A stretch of 5,496 bases of DNA, from NCBI GenBank assembly GCA_017456685.1, contig JAFTIV010000036.1, positions 1 to 5,496 of the forward strand, given 5' to 3'. Each line of letters starts with the position of its first letter. Position 1 is the stretch's first letter. The stretch is from Clostridia bacterium. GTDB taxonomy: Bacteria; Bacillota; Clostridia; Oscillospirales; CAG-272. The position numbers and the translations under genes were made by a program. Positions 1-5,494 of the stretch are shown piece by piece. Below the pieces are notes generated by a model, which was not told the DNA's origin, did not search any database, and was given only the letters and a program-made list of their open reading frames with translations.

Positions 1-281
1 TACCAATCAATACAGATTGTGAGGCTTACGCTGAAGCTGTAAAGGCTAAGATGGATGCTCTTAATATGAGAGTTGAAATTGATGCGCGTAACGAAACAAT
101 GGGCAAAAAGATTCGTGAGGCTCAGCTCCAAAAGGTTCCTTATGTAATCATCATCGGCGCTAACGAGGTTGAGGCAGGAACAGTTTCACTTCGCGCTCGC
201 GGTGGTATTGATTGCGGTTCTATGTCAGTTGATGAAATGACAAATAAATTGTTCAAAGAAATTATCGAAAAAAAGAGATAA
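1..281 (+). CDS. thrS: Threonyl-tRNA synthetase, C-terminal part (5' end outside window)
   Basis: This is the 3' end of a gene that enters from the left; the reading frame is open from base 3 and stops with TAA at 279-281, giving 92 visible residues. The protein charges tRNA-Thr with threonine in the cytoplasm. What is visible matches the C-terminal anticodon-binding domain (HGTP_anticodon) of class II synthetases. It has the hallmark run RNETMGKKIREAQLQKVPY followed by VIIIGANEVEAGTVSLRAR and an acidic/basic C-terminal helix, which is how ThrS proteins normally end. ProS, HisS and GlyS share the fold, but the KIREAQLQKVPY wording and the ending fit ThrS best. The catalytic core and N-terminal editing domains lie outside the window. 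A Met codon at 51 is internal to this domain and is not a real start. The gene converges on lysA and ends seven bases before a strong terminator. Confidence 0.9.
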   Translation, partial: PINTDCEAYAEAVKAKMDALNMRVEIDARNETMGKKIREAQLQKVPYVIIIGANEVEAGTVSLRARGGIDCGSMSVDEMTNKLFKEIIEKKR

Positions 282-287
282 TAAAGT

Positions 288-320
288 AAAAAATCCTTGC
301 CGACTGGCAAGGATTTTTTT
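288..320. terminator. Strong intrinsic terminator, probably bidirectional
   Basis: A 14-bp uninterrupted stem is formed by A6-TCCTTGCC (288-301) and GGCAAGGA-T6 (306-319), closed by the tetraloop GACT (302-305). On the plus strand the T-run 314-320 serves thrS. On the minus strand the A-run 288-293 plus flanking bases reads TTTTTTACTTTATT, a usable U-tract for transcripts leaving lysA. No better hairpin lies between 321 and the lysA stop, so this element probably ends both converging transcripts. Confidence 0.9.
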
Positions 321-427
321 GTTAACATTTTTATTCAAATCACTAATTGTGAGATTATTGAATTTATGAATTCACTAATTTAAGCTTTGACATATTTGAA
401 TTTTTGATTTTTAGAATTCTAAAATTT

Positions 428-1723
428 TTAAATATCGTTTTTAACCAGGTCAGCAAAGGTTTCTCGCCTTATAACTTCGAATTCTTTGCCGTCTTTTATT
501 CCCAAAACCGCAGGACGAGGAATTCTATTATAATTGCTTGCCATTGAGTAATTATATGCACCTGTAACAAGCACGGCAAGAATGTCTCCTCTTTGTGGCT
601 TTGGTATTAAAACGCCCTCTTGAAGGAGGTCTCCGCTCTCACAGCAACGACCTGCAATTGTACATTCAAAATCCGCCTTATCATTCATTCTTGATGCAAG
701 GCAAATTGTATAATCTGCCTGATAAAGTGCATATCTTGGGTTGTCTGGCATACCACCATCAATTGAGGCATAATTTTTAAATCCAGAAATTTCCTTTGTT
801 CCGCCTACTGTATAAAGAGTCAAGCAGGAGTCGGCAACTATGCTTCTTCCAGGCTCCATTATGATTTGTGGCTTTTTAATTCCCGATGCCTTTACCTCAT
901 TGTCAATATACACAGACACAAGTCTTATAAACTCATCATAATCAAGCTCGGGCTGAGCCTCAATATATCTAACGCCAAAGCCACCGCCAAGGTTTAGAAT
1001 GCTTGCTTCATAGCCGAGCTCCCTTTTAAGGCTCGAAATATATTCAATCATAAGCTTTGCGGCATCGCAAAACGGCTTAATATCAAAGATTTGAGAGCCG
1101 ATATGGCAATGGAAGCCATCAAGACGAATATTTTTTCTTGAAAGAGTGTATTTTACAGCCTCGGTTGCTTGTCCAGTTTCGATAGCTATTCCAAATTTGC
1201 TATCAACCTGTCCTGTGGTAATTGCTGCGTGCGTATGAGGGTCAATTCCTGGAGTTAGACGAATTATAACGGGCTGAACAATTCCTTTTTCGCCTGCAAT
1301 TCTATCAATAGAGTCAAGCTCTGTCATATTATCGACAACAAAGTGGCCAACACCATTTTCAATTCCGTACTCAATATCAAAATCGGTCTTATTATTTCCG
1401 TGGAAAAATGATTTTGACACATCAAAGCCCGCCTCAAGTGCTGTGTAAAGCTCACCTGAGGAAACGATATCAATGCCAACACCCTCTTCCTTGGCTATAC
1501 GATAAATATATTTGCACGAAAATGCCTTGCTTGCAAAGGCAGGAAAGCTATCTTGTCCAAAGTGCTTAGCCATTGCATTTTTATAAACGCGGAAATTTCG
1601 TCTAATTCTCTCCTCGTCCATTACCATAAGAGGGGTTTTATATTTTTCAGCCAAGCAAACAGTATCTACGCCTGCTATGCAAAGATGACCCTTTTCATTT
1701 ATTGTTAAGTTTTCGTGTAGCAT
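428..1723 (-). CDS. lysA: Diaminopimelate decarboxylase
   Basis: A PLP-dependent fold-type III enzyme that decarboxylates meso-diaminopimelate to L-lysine, the last step of lysine synthesis in the cytoplasm. At 431 residues it has the normal family length. Visible motifs, in order: ASKAFS with the PLP-binding Lys at about 66; HIGSQ (207-211); the phosphate-binding glycine loop GGGFG (246-250); EPGRS (290-294) with the substrate-contacting Arg; DNPRYALY (327-334); GRCCESGD (358-365), whose second Cys (361) aligns with the catalytic Cys donated by the partner subunit; and GAYNYSMASNYN with Tyr390 near PLP. The start is set by the TAATG overlap with the dapB stop. GAAGGG lies only 3 nt upstream of the ATG and AAGGAG 14 nt upstream; neither spacing is ideal, so coupled re-initiation is likely. 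It is the last gene of the dapA-dapB-lysA operon. The arginine/ornithine decarboxylase relatives in this fold fit less well, given the operon and the CESGD signature. Confidence 0.96.
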   Translation of the reverse strand: MLHENLTINEKGHLCIAGVDTVCLAEKYKTPLMVMDEERIRRNFRVYKNAMAKHFGQDSFPAFASKAFSCKYIYRIAKEEGVGIDIVSSGELYTALEAGFDVSKSFFHGNNKTDFDIEYGIENGVGHFVVDNMTELDSIDRIAGEKGIVQPVIIRLTPGIDPHTHAAITTGQVDSKFGIAIETGQATEAVKYTLSRKNIRLDGFHCHIGSQIFDIKPFCDAAKLMIEYISSLKRELGYEASILNLGGGFGVRYIEAQPELDYDEFIRLVSVYIDNEVKASGIKKPQIIMEPGRSIVADSCLTLYTVGGTKEISGFKNYASIDGGMPDNPRYALYQADYTICLASRMNDKADFECTIAGRCCESGDLLQEGVLIPKPQRGDILAVLVTGAYNYSMASNYNRIPRPAVLGIKDGKEFEVIRRETFADLVKNDI

Positions 1724-2463
1724 TAGCCCTTCAAAAGCTCCTTCATTGTGTATAATCCTGCACTTCTACCGCACATAAATTCAGCGGACTTCACAGCACC
1801 ATCTGCGAAAAGCGCCCTATCATAAGCCTCGTGCTTAAGGGTGATTTGCTCAGTGCTTGTACCTATTATAACCTCGTGAATTCCAACTATATTGCCCATT
1901 CTTATAGAGCTTATCCCAACCTCGTTTTTCTCGCGCTTGCAAATGCCGTTTCTGCCTTGGCTTGCGTAAGCCTCGGGTCTTGCCTCCTTGACAGCCTCGA
2001 AAAGCATTTTAGCCGTCCCTGAGGGGGCATCAAGCTTGCGGTTATGGTGCGTTTCTATAATTTCAACATCTGCATCAGGAAAAACGGAAACAACTCTCTT
2101 TACAACATCGCAAAGGGTTGCAATTCCAAGCGACATATTTCCTGTATAGAAAACAGCCACCTTTTTTGATGCATCTATAATGCTCTGCTTTTCTTCATCG
2201 GTGTGTCCTGTTGTGGCGATAATTGCAGGGGTGCCCGTTCTTATCGCATAGTCAAGAACCTCATTCGTTAAGCCGTGGAAGGAAAAGTCGATAATAACAT
2301 CTGCCTTTTCTCTTACATCGCCTATTTTTGCATATTCATTTGCGCCAGCACCTTCTGCATACTTGATATCAACAAATGCTACACATTCGTTGCCTGAGCG
2401 ATTAACGGCATTTATAACATGACCGCCCATTACGCCTGCTGCGCCTACTACTAATACCTTCAT
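1723..2463 (-). CDS. dapB: 4-hydroxy-tetrahydrodipicolinate reductase
   Basis: This enzyme reduces the DapA product to tetrahydrodipicolinate using NAD(P)H. At 246 residues it is slightly short of the family norm but complete. Visible: an N-terminal Rossmann fold MKVLVVGAAGVMGG with the dinucleotide loop at 7-13; Asp32 at the end of the second strand (AFVDIKY); DFSF (59-62); TTG (84-86); GNMSLGI (108-114); the catalytic signature ETHHNRKLDAPSGTA (137-151) with the HH pair at 139-140, Lys143 and the DAPSGTA loop; and SIRMGNIVGIHEVI in the C-terminal domain. The usual basic residue of the GxxGR/KMG loop is Val11 here. The frame stays open upstream to 2580, but that extension lies inside dapA and lacks family similarity. 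The real ATG at 2463-2461 shares one base with the dapA stop (TAATG) and has AGGA 8 nt upstream. Confidence 0.95.
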   Translation of the reverse strand: MKVLVVGAAGVMGGHVINAVNRSGNECVAFVDIKYAEGAGANEYAKIGDVREKADVIIDFSFHGLTNEVLDYAIRTGTPAIIATTGHTDEEKQSIIDASKKVAVFYTGNMSLGIATLCDVVKRVVSVFPDADVEIIETHHNRKLDAPSGTAKMLFEAVKEARPEAYASQGRNGICKREKNEVGISSIRMGNIVGIHEVIIGTSTEQITLKHEAYDRALFADGAVKSAEFMCGRSAGLYTMKELLKG

Positions 2464-3350
2464 TATATCAATCCTAATTCCTTCATTTTTTGAACAAGAG
2501 CTGCCTCGTGGTCCTCCTCCATAGGATAAAGTGGTGAACGAAGCACATTCTCGGTGTAGCCCATATGAGCCATAGCGCACTTTGCTGGGATTGGGTTAAC
2601 CTCGCTAAAGAGTGCGTTGATAAATGGCAAGAGCTGTAGCTGAAGCGCACAGCTTCCCTTCACATCGCCCTTGAAAAATCTATCGCAGATTTCAACGGTT
2701 GCCTTTGGCATTGGGTTTGAAAGAACCGAAATTACGCCCTTTCCGCCAAGAGCAAGGATTGGAACGATTTGGTCGTCGTTTCCGCTATAAACATCAAGCT
2801 TATCGCCAACGAGGGCAATTGTTTCTGCGATTTTGCTTATATTGCCGTTTGCTTCCTTGATTGCGACAATGTTTGGATGGTCAGCCAAGGCAAGATAAGT
2901 AGAGGGCTCAATACCAACGCCTGTTCTTGATGGAACATTATAGATAATTACAGGCTTTGTTGAAGCATCAGCTATGGCGGTGTACATTTTGATAAGTCCC
3001 TTTTGGGTAGCCTTATTATAATAAGGAGTAACAACCAAAACTGCATCAGCGCCAACCTCACACGCGTGTTGGGTGAGCCAAATTGCGTAATCGGTATCAT
3101 TGCTTCCTGTTCCTGCAATTACAGGAACTCTTCCATTTACTTGCTTTACAACGAACTCTATAGCATCCTTATGCTCATCGTCAGTAAGAGTTGATGCCTC
3201 GCCAGTTGTTCCGCAAACAACAAGGGCATTTATTCCCTCGGCAATTTGGAATTCTACAAGCTCTGCAAATTTCTTGTAATCTATCTTTCCGTTTTTGTCA
3301 AATGGTGTGATAAGGGCGGTTGCTGCTCCTTCAAAAATTGTCTTTTTCAT
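2463..3350 (-). CDS. dapA: 4-hydroxy-tetrahydrodipicolinate synthase
   Basis: A class I aldolase of the DHDPS/NAL family that condenses pyruvate with aspartate-4-semialdehyde, the committed step to diaminopimelate and lysine; diaminopimelate may also feed peptidoglycan. At 295 residues it has standard length. The E. coli catalytic residues all have counterparts shifted by four: Thr48 and Thr49 in CGTTGE, Tyr111 in TPYYNK, Tyr137 in YNVPSRTG, Arg142 in the same motif, and the Schiff-base Lys165 in AIKEANG. The N-terminal GAATALITPF and the GND near residue 190 are also typical. These residues, together with dapB immediately downstream, favour DapA over N-acetylneuraminate lyase or other family members. 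The start has AAGGAG 10 nt upstream. It is the first gene of the operon and lies behind a lysine riboswitch and terminator, so expression should fall when lysine is plentiful. Confidence 0.97.
   Translation of the reverse strand: MKKTIFEGAATALITPFDKNGKIDYKKFAELVEFQIAEGINALVVCGTTGEASTLTDDEHKDAIEFVVKQVNGRVPVIAGTGSNDTDYAIWLTQHACEVGADAVLVVTPYYNKATQKGLIKMYTAIADASTKPVIIYNVPSRTGVGIEPSTYLALADHPNIVAIKEANGNISKIAETIALVGDKLDVYSGNDDQIVPILALGGKGVISVLSNPMPKATVEICDRFFKGDVKGSCALQLQLLPFINALFSEVNPIPAKCAMAHMGYTENVLRSPLYPMEEDHEAALVQKMKELGLI
2472..2475 (-). promoter_or_regulatory. dapB ribosome binding site within the dapA end
   Basis: AGGA on the minus strand sits 8 nt before the ATG at 2463-2461, inside the last codons of dapA. 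It supports that ATG as the dapB start rather than the in-frame ATG far upstream at 2580. Confidence 0.6.
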
Positions 3351-3360
3351 AATTATATTT

Positions 3361-3366
3361 CTCCTT
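3361..3366 (-). promoter_or_regulatory. dapA ribosome binding site
   Basis: AAGGAG on the minus strand, 10 nt before the dapA ATG. It lies 15 nt downstream of the attenuator U-tract and outside the terminator stem. This makes control by transcription termination more likely than control by Shine-Dalgarno sequestration. Confidence 0.85.
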
Positions 3367-3380
3367 AGATTTATTTACAC

Positions 3381-3408
3381 AATAAAAGCATCCGCAAATA
3401 CGGATGCT
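3381..3408 (-). terminator. Lysine riboswitch attenuator terminator
   Basis: Read on the minus strand, AGCATCCG (3408-3401) pairs perfectly with CGGATGCT (3394-3387) around the loop TATTTG, and the run TTTTATT follows. It is an 8-bp, GC-containing stem with a U-tract, placed between the riboswitch aptamer and dapA. It is the expected OFF structure when lysine is bound. Confidence 0.88.
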
Positions 3409-3465
3409 AAAAATACAATATTGGCTAAAAAATAATATTTTTATAACCAACACATAGCACTCCGT
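3400..3465 (-). promoter_or_regulatory. Antiterminator pairing of the riboswitch expression platform
   Basis: The aptamer 3' segment ACGGAGUGCUA (3465-3455) can pair with the terminator 5' arm UAGCAUCCGU (3409-3400). This forms ten base pairs with a single bulged G, plus one further U-A pair outside. The same aptamer strand contributes to the P1/P2 side of the ligand-bound fold, and the same terminator arm is needed for the stop hairpin, so the two states exclude each other. The pairing is seen in the sequence; its use in the cell is inferred. Confidence 0.8.
3421..3450 (-). promoter_or_regulatory. AT-rich imperfect hairpin inside the antiterminator loop
   Basis: TTGG (3421-3424) pairs with CCAA (3447-3450), followed by A/T pairs with mismatches at 3425/3446, 3428/3443 and 3433/3438. 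It lies between the aptamer and the terminator, and its outer bases overlap the 3' strand of P1. When the antiterminator forms, this hairpin would sit in its loop. It is weak on its own and its role is uncertain. Confidence 0.45.
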
Positions 3466-3614
3466 AAAAACGACAGTCGGTCAAATCTTATTTGACAAAC
3501 CAAGCAAAGGTTGCGAGCCTCCCTTTCGGCATCCTGCCCTTTCGCAAGTCCAACCCTTTCGCCCGAGGTTAACGGATTTTGCTACTGATGCACAAATGCG
3601 CCTCTATGATGTTG
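3448..3614 (-). promoter_or_regulatory. Lysine riboswitch (L-box) aptamer
   Basis: The minus strand carries the L-box signatures in order: AGAGGCGC (from 3605), CAGUAGC, a GAAAGG-bearing P2b/P3 region, AUGCCGAAAGG, GCUUGGUUUG, ACUGUC, and CGGAGUGCUAU. Helix P1 is formed by CAACAUCAUAG (3614-3604) with CUAUGUGUUG (3457-3448), ten pairs and one bulge. GGC..CAU/AUGCC fits P2. A perfect 7-bp hairpin (3496-3490 with 3486-3480, 3-nt loop) corresponds to P5. The family is known to bind L-lysine and to switch off lysine synthesis or transport genes; its position ahead of dapA-dapB-lysA fits exactly. The 3351-3758 gap, which holds no gene, is mostly filled by this element, its expression platform, its promoter and the preceding terminator. 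Confidence 0.94.
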
Positions 3615-3619
3615 TAAAT

Positions 3620-3648
3620 ATAGTAGCACACGAAAATGCGCTTGTCAA
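3620..3648 (-). promoter_or_regulatory. Sigma-A type promoter of the dapA-dapB-lysA operon
   Basis: A perfect -35 TTGACA (3648-3643) is separated by 17 nt from the -10 TACTAT (3625-3620), one base off TATAAT. The expected start is an A near 3612-3613, so the transcript would begin almost exactly at the 5' strand of riboswitch helix P1. No additional operator is evident around it, consistent with control being exerted by the RNA leader. Confidence 0.88.
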
Positions 3649-3722
3649 GAGGGTTTTGCGAAAAAGGTCGCAAAAAATTAAAATTAGAGGAATGTTTTCA
3701 AGGCATAGCTCTTGATTAAAGG

Positions 3723-3751
3723 AAAAAGCACCGAAATGCTTCGGTGCTTTT
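3723..3751 (-). terminator. Intrinsic terminator after the lipoprotein gene
   Basis: A 12-bp perfect stem, AAAAGCACCGAA (minus strand 3751-3740) with TTCGGTGCTTTT (3735-3724), surrounds the loop GCAT. The T-run that ends at 3723 completes it. It begins a few bases after the lipoprotein stop codon and separates that gene from the lysine operon promoter, so the two are independent units. Confidence 0.88.
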
Positions 3752-3758
3752 ATATTTA

Positions 3759-5444
3759 TTACATATCTCCCTCGTAGGCTGCCCAAGCATTATTCCAACC
3801 TTGAACAGTTGGGATGAGGTATGGCGTTTCTTCCATAATAATCATCTCAAGATTCTCGTCGAGAGCTCGATTCTTGATATCAAAGCAAAGTGCTGTTTGA
3901 CCATTTGTTAGATATCCAACATCATATTTAACCTTTCCAAAGATATAGTCAATAAGTATTTCCATATCCTCATCCGCGGTGTCTATGTCCATTTTAGCCT
4001 CGATACTTTCGTAATAAGCTTTGACGGTGAAGTCGTTACCAGTCCAAGAAAGGACATCAAGGAAGTATTCCGACATTTGTCTATCTTGAGTTACACGAGG
4101 AATACAAATAAGCGTACTCTTCGTTCTGTCAACTGAGGTTATATAGTCATCTTGTTCGTCATTAAGCTTTGGAAATGGAACTGCGCCAAACGAGAAGTTT
4201 AATGTCATTTCATCTGTTTTTTGAATGCAAGTATCAAGAAACAAAAGTCTTCCCTCAGCAAACGCGTCATGCCTATCAGCGCCCCAATTTATGTGAGCCC
4301 AAGTATTTGAAATTTTTATCTCATTTATAACTGAGATAGCTGATTTTGCTTTTTGTAAATCAAGGTCAAGTGCAAAGCGATACATACCCGTGTCAGGGTC
4401 AACATCTGCCTCAAAAACACCAAAATAATAATACAAATTTGTTGGATCTACTATTCCCAAGCCGTAGATGTCTTCATCTCCATGTATACCGTCATCATTC
4501 ATATCATCGCTAAAAAGCACAGAAAGAGCCTTAAGCTTATCATATGTCCAATCGCCATCTTTTACCGTCGAATACAAATCGACATTTGGGGCTTTTTCGT
4601 AAAGCGTCTCCTTGTTGTATAGTAAAAGCGATGTCGTTTGCTCTTCCATAAAGTCGTATCCGCCTGATGCAAAGAGCGTGTATCCAGCAACAGTAAATGC
4701 CTCGTAGGCAGCTATGCTGTAATAGTCGTTTGTGAAGTCCAAATAATCACTCTCACCCATATTATAGACAGCCGAAACGAGAGATTGAACCTCGTGAATG
4801 CGAGGAATTGCAAGCTCGTAGTGAATGTTGTCCGAGAGCTCAGCGGTGGCGAGATCTCCCCAGATAATTTGGTTTGCCTGAGCAGGTACCCACTCAACAT
4901 CTACGCCATATAGCTCCTTAATTACAGCCTGACGCTCATCATATGCACTACCTATGCCAGAGCCAAATGAATCCGGATTAAGCTCCATTTGTCCCCAAGG
5001 AGCACTTGGCAAGCTTTCATATCTTGTGACAAGAACATTGAGAGTTTGGCCCGACCAGTTATTAAGAATTGTATCCTTGGATGAAAAATGATGAACAGGA
5101 GGATCTGGTTGGATCATCGATGAAACGGTATCATCTACTGTGCTTGATGAGCTAATACTCGATGAGCTCGTGCTACTTGATGACGAGCTACTACTTGATG
5201 TGCTTGAGCTACTCGATGAGGAGCTACTGCTTGATGCGCTTGAGCTACTCGATGATGGGCTACTACTTGATGTGCTTGAGCTACTCGATGAGGAGCTACT
5301 ACTTGATGCGCTTGAGCTACTCGATGAGGAGCTACTATCATCTCTATCGTCATCATCGTCCTCGTGCTGTTCACAAGATGTAAGCATAGAAGACAAGATA
5401 ACGAGAATTGCCATCAAAAGCGAAAGCCATTTGATTTTCTTCAT
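3759..5444 (-). CDS. Ser-rich extracellular solute-binding-like lipoprotein
   Basis: A 561-residue predicted membrane-anchored lipoprotein. Residues 1-23 are a signal peptide (MKKIKW, then a hydrophobic core) ending in the lipobox LTSC, with Cys24 as the lipidation site. An acidic patch EDDDDDRDD (28-36) and a stalk of 58 serines in 66 residues (37-102) follow. From about 125 the protein resembles the clostridial family 1 solute-binding lipoproteins: WSGQTLNVLVTRYES; a DDMNDDGIHGDEDIYG loop (313-328) with EF-hand spacing (D314, N316, D318, G319, D325); AFAEGRLLFLDTC (395-406); FGAVPFPKLNDEQDDYITSV; STLICIPRV; and KYDVGYL near the C-terminus. Such proteins usually capture sugars or other solutes for ABC importers, but no permease or ATPase gene is in the window and the ligand cannot be read. 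The start has AAGGAG 11 nt upstream. Fold assignment is from recognised sequence style, not a search. Confidence 0.8.
   Translation of the reverse strand: MKKIKWLSLLMAILVILSSMLTSCEQHEDDDDDRDDSSSSSSSSSASSSSSSSSSSSTSSSSPSSSSSSASSSSSSSSSSSTSSSSSSSSSTSSSSISSSSTVDDTVSSMIQPDPPVHHFSSKDTILNNWSGQTLNVLVTRYESLPSAPWGQMELNPDSFGSGIGSAYDERQAVIKELYGVDVEWVPAQANQIIWGDLATAELSDNIHYELAIPRIHEVQSLVSAVYNMGESDYLDFTNDYYSIAAYEAFTVAGYTLFASGGYDFMEEQTTSLLLYNKETLYEKAPNVDLYSTVKDGDWTYDKLKALSVLFSDDMNDDGIHGDEDIYGLGIVDPTNLYYYFGVFEADVDPDTGMYRFALDLDLQKAKSAISVINEIKISNTWAHINWGADRHDAFAEGRLLFLDTCIQKTDEMTLNFSFGAVPFPKLNDEQDDYITSVDRTKSTLICIPRVTQDRQMSEYFLDVLSWTGNDFTVKAYYESIEAKMDIDTADEDMEILIDYIFGKVKYDVGYLTNGQTALCFDIKNRALDENLEMIIMEETPYLIPTVQGWNNAWAAYEGDM
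5149..5337. repeat. Nested 36/72-bp tandem repeats encoding the serine stalk
   Basis: Four 36-bp units at 5185-5220, 5221-5256, 5257-5292 and 5293-5328 align without gaps. They are flanked by a degenerate unit at 5149-5184 (seven mismatches to the next unit) and a 9-bp partial unit at 5329-5337. Units 1 and 3 differ at one base and units 2 and 4 at two, while odd and even units differ at a TGTG/TGCG position, giving a 72-bp higher-order period. Each unit encodes twelve residues, Ser with one Thr (odd units) or Ala (even units). One base change gives the single Pro63. Confidence 0.9.
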
Positions 5445-5455
5445 TATTATAAGTT

Positions 5456-5461
5456 CTCCTT
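5456..5461 (-). promoter_or_regulatory. Ribosome binding site of the lipoprotein gene
   Basis: AAGGAG on the minus strand, extended to AAAAGGAGAA, lies 11 nt before the ATG at 5444-5442. It fixes the start directly at the MKKIKW signal peptide. Confidence 0.8.
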
Positions 5462-5488
5462 TTACAATAATCTCTTTTATTTAATTAG

Positions 5489-5494
5489 AGTATA
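5489..5494 (-). promoter_or_regulatory. Possible -10 box of the lipoprotein gene
   Basis: TATACT on the minus strand, at the very edge of the window, would place a transcription start near 5482 and give a short leader. Any -35 element would lie beyond the window, and the region is AT-rich, so this is tentative. Confidence 0.3.

Noticed and set aside
140..328. 62-residue minus-strand open frame antisense to the thrS end
   Set aside because: It reads through the terminator hairpin and opposes a recognised synthetase domain; no support as a gene.
340..380. Two direct copies of TCACTAATT 32 bp apart in the thrS-lysA spacer
   Set aside because: Only nine AT-rich bases, two copies, and no regular array or associated gene; likely chance in such a composition.
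409..424. Perfect 16-bp palindrome TTTTAGAATTCTAAAA just after the lysA stop
   Set aside because: It has no loop and is AT-rich, too weak to be a convincing terminator; no regulator or partner site nearby suggests a binding role.
2464..2580. N-terminal extension of dapB by 39 residues to an upstream in-frame ATG
   Set aside because: It lies inside dapA in another frame, has no family similarity and no supporting context. The MKVLVVGAAG start at 2463 matches the family, has AGGA at 8 nt and the TAATG overlap.
3604..3786. 60-residue minus-strand open frame overlapping the lipoprotein end and the lysine promoter
   Set aside because: It covers the terminator at 3723-3751 and the -35/-10 elements, so it is chance open frame rather than a gene.
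5135..5374. Minus-strand open frame of 79 residues with a VAPHRVAQAHQ-type repeat
   Set aside because: A shifted-frame translation of the same 36-bp repeats, fully inside the lipoprotein gene.
5140..5484. Antisense open frame of 114 residues, Leu/Asp/Glu-rich, over the serine stalk
   Set aside because: It is a by-product of the tandem repeats: a repetitive serine-coding region stays open in other frames. It shows no convincing ribosome site and no family-like sequence.
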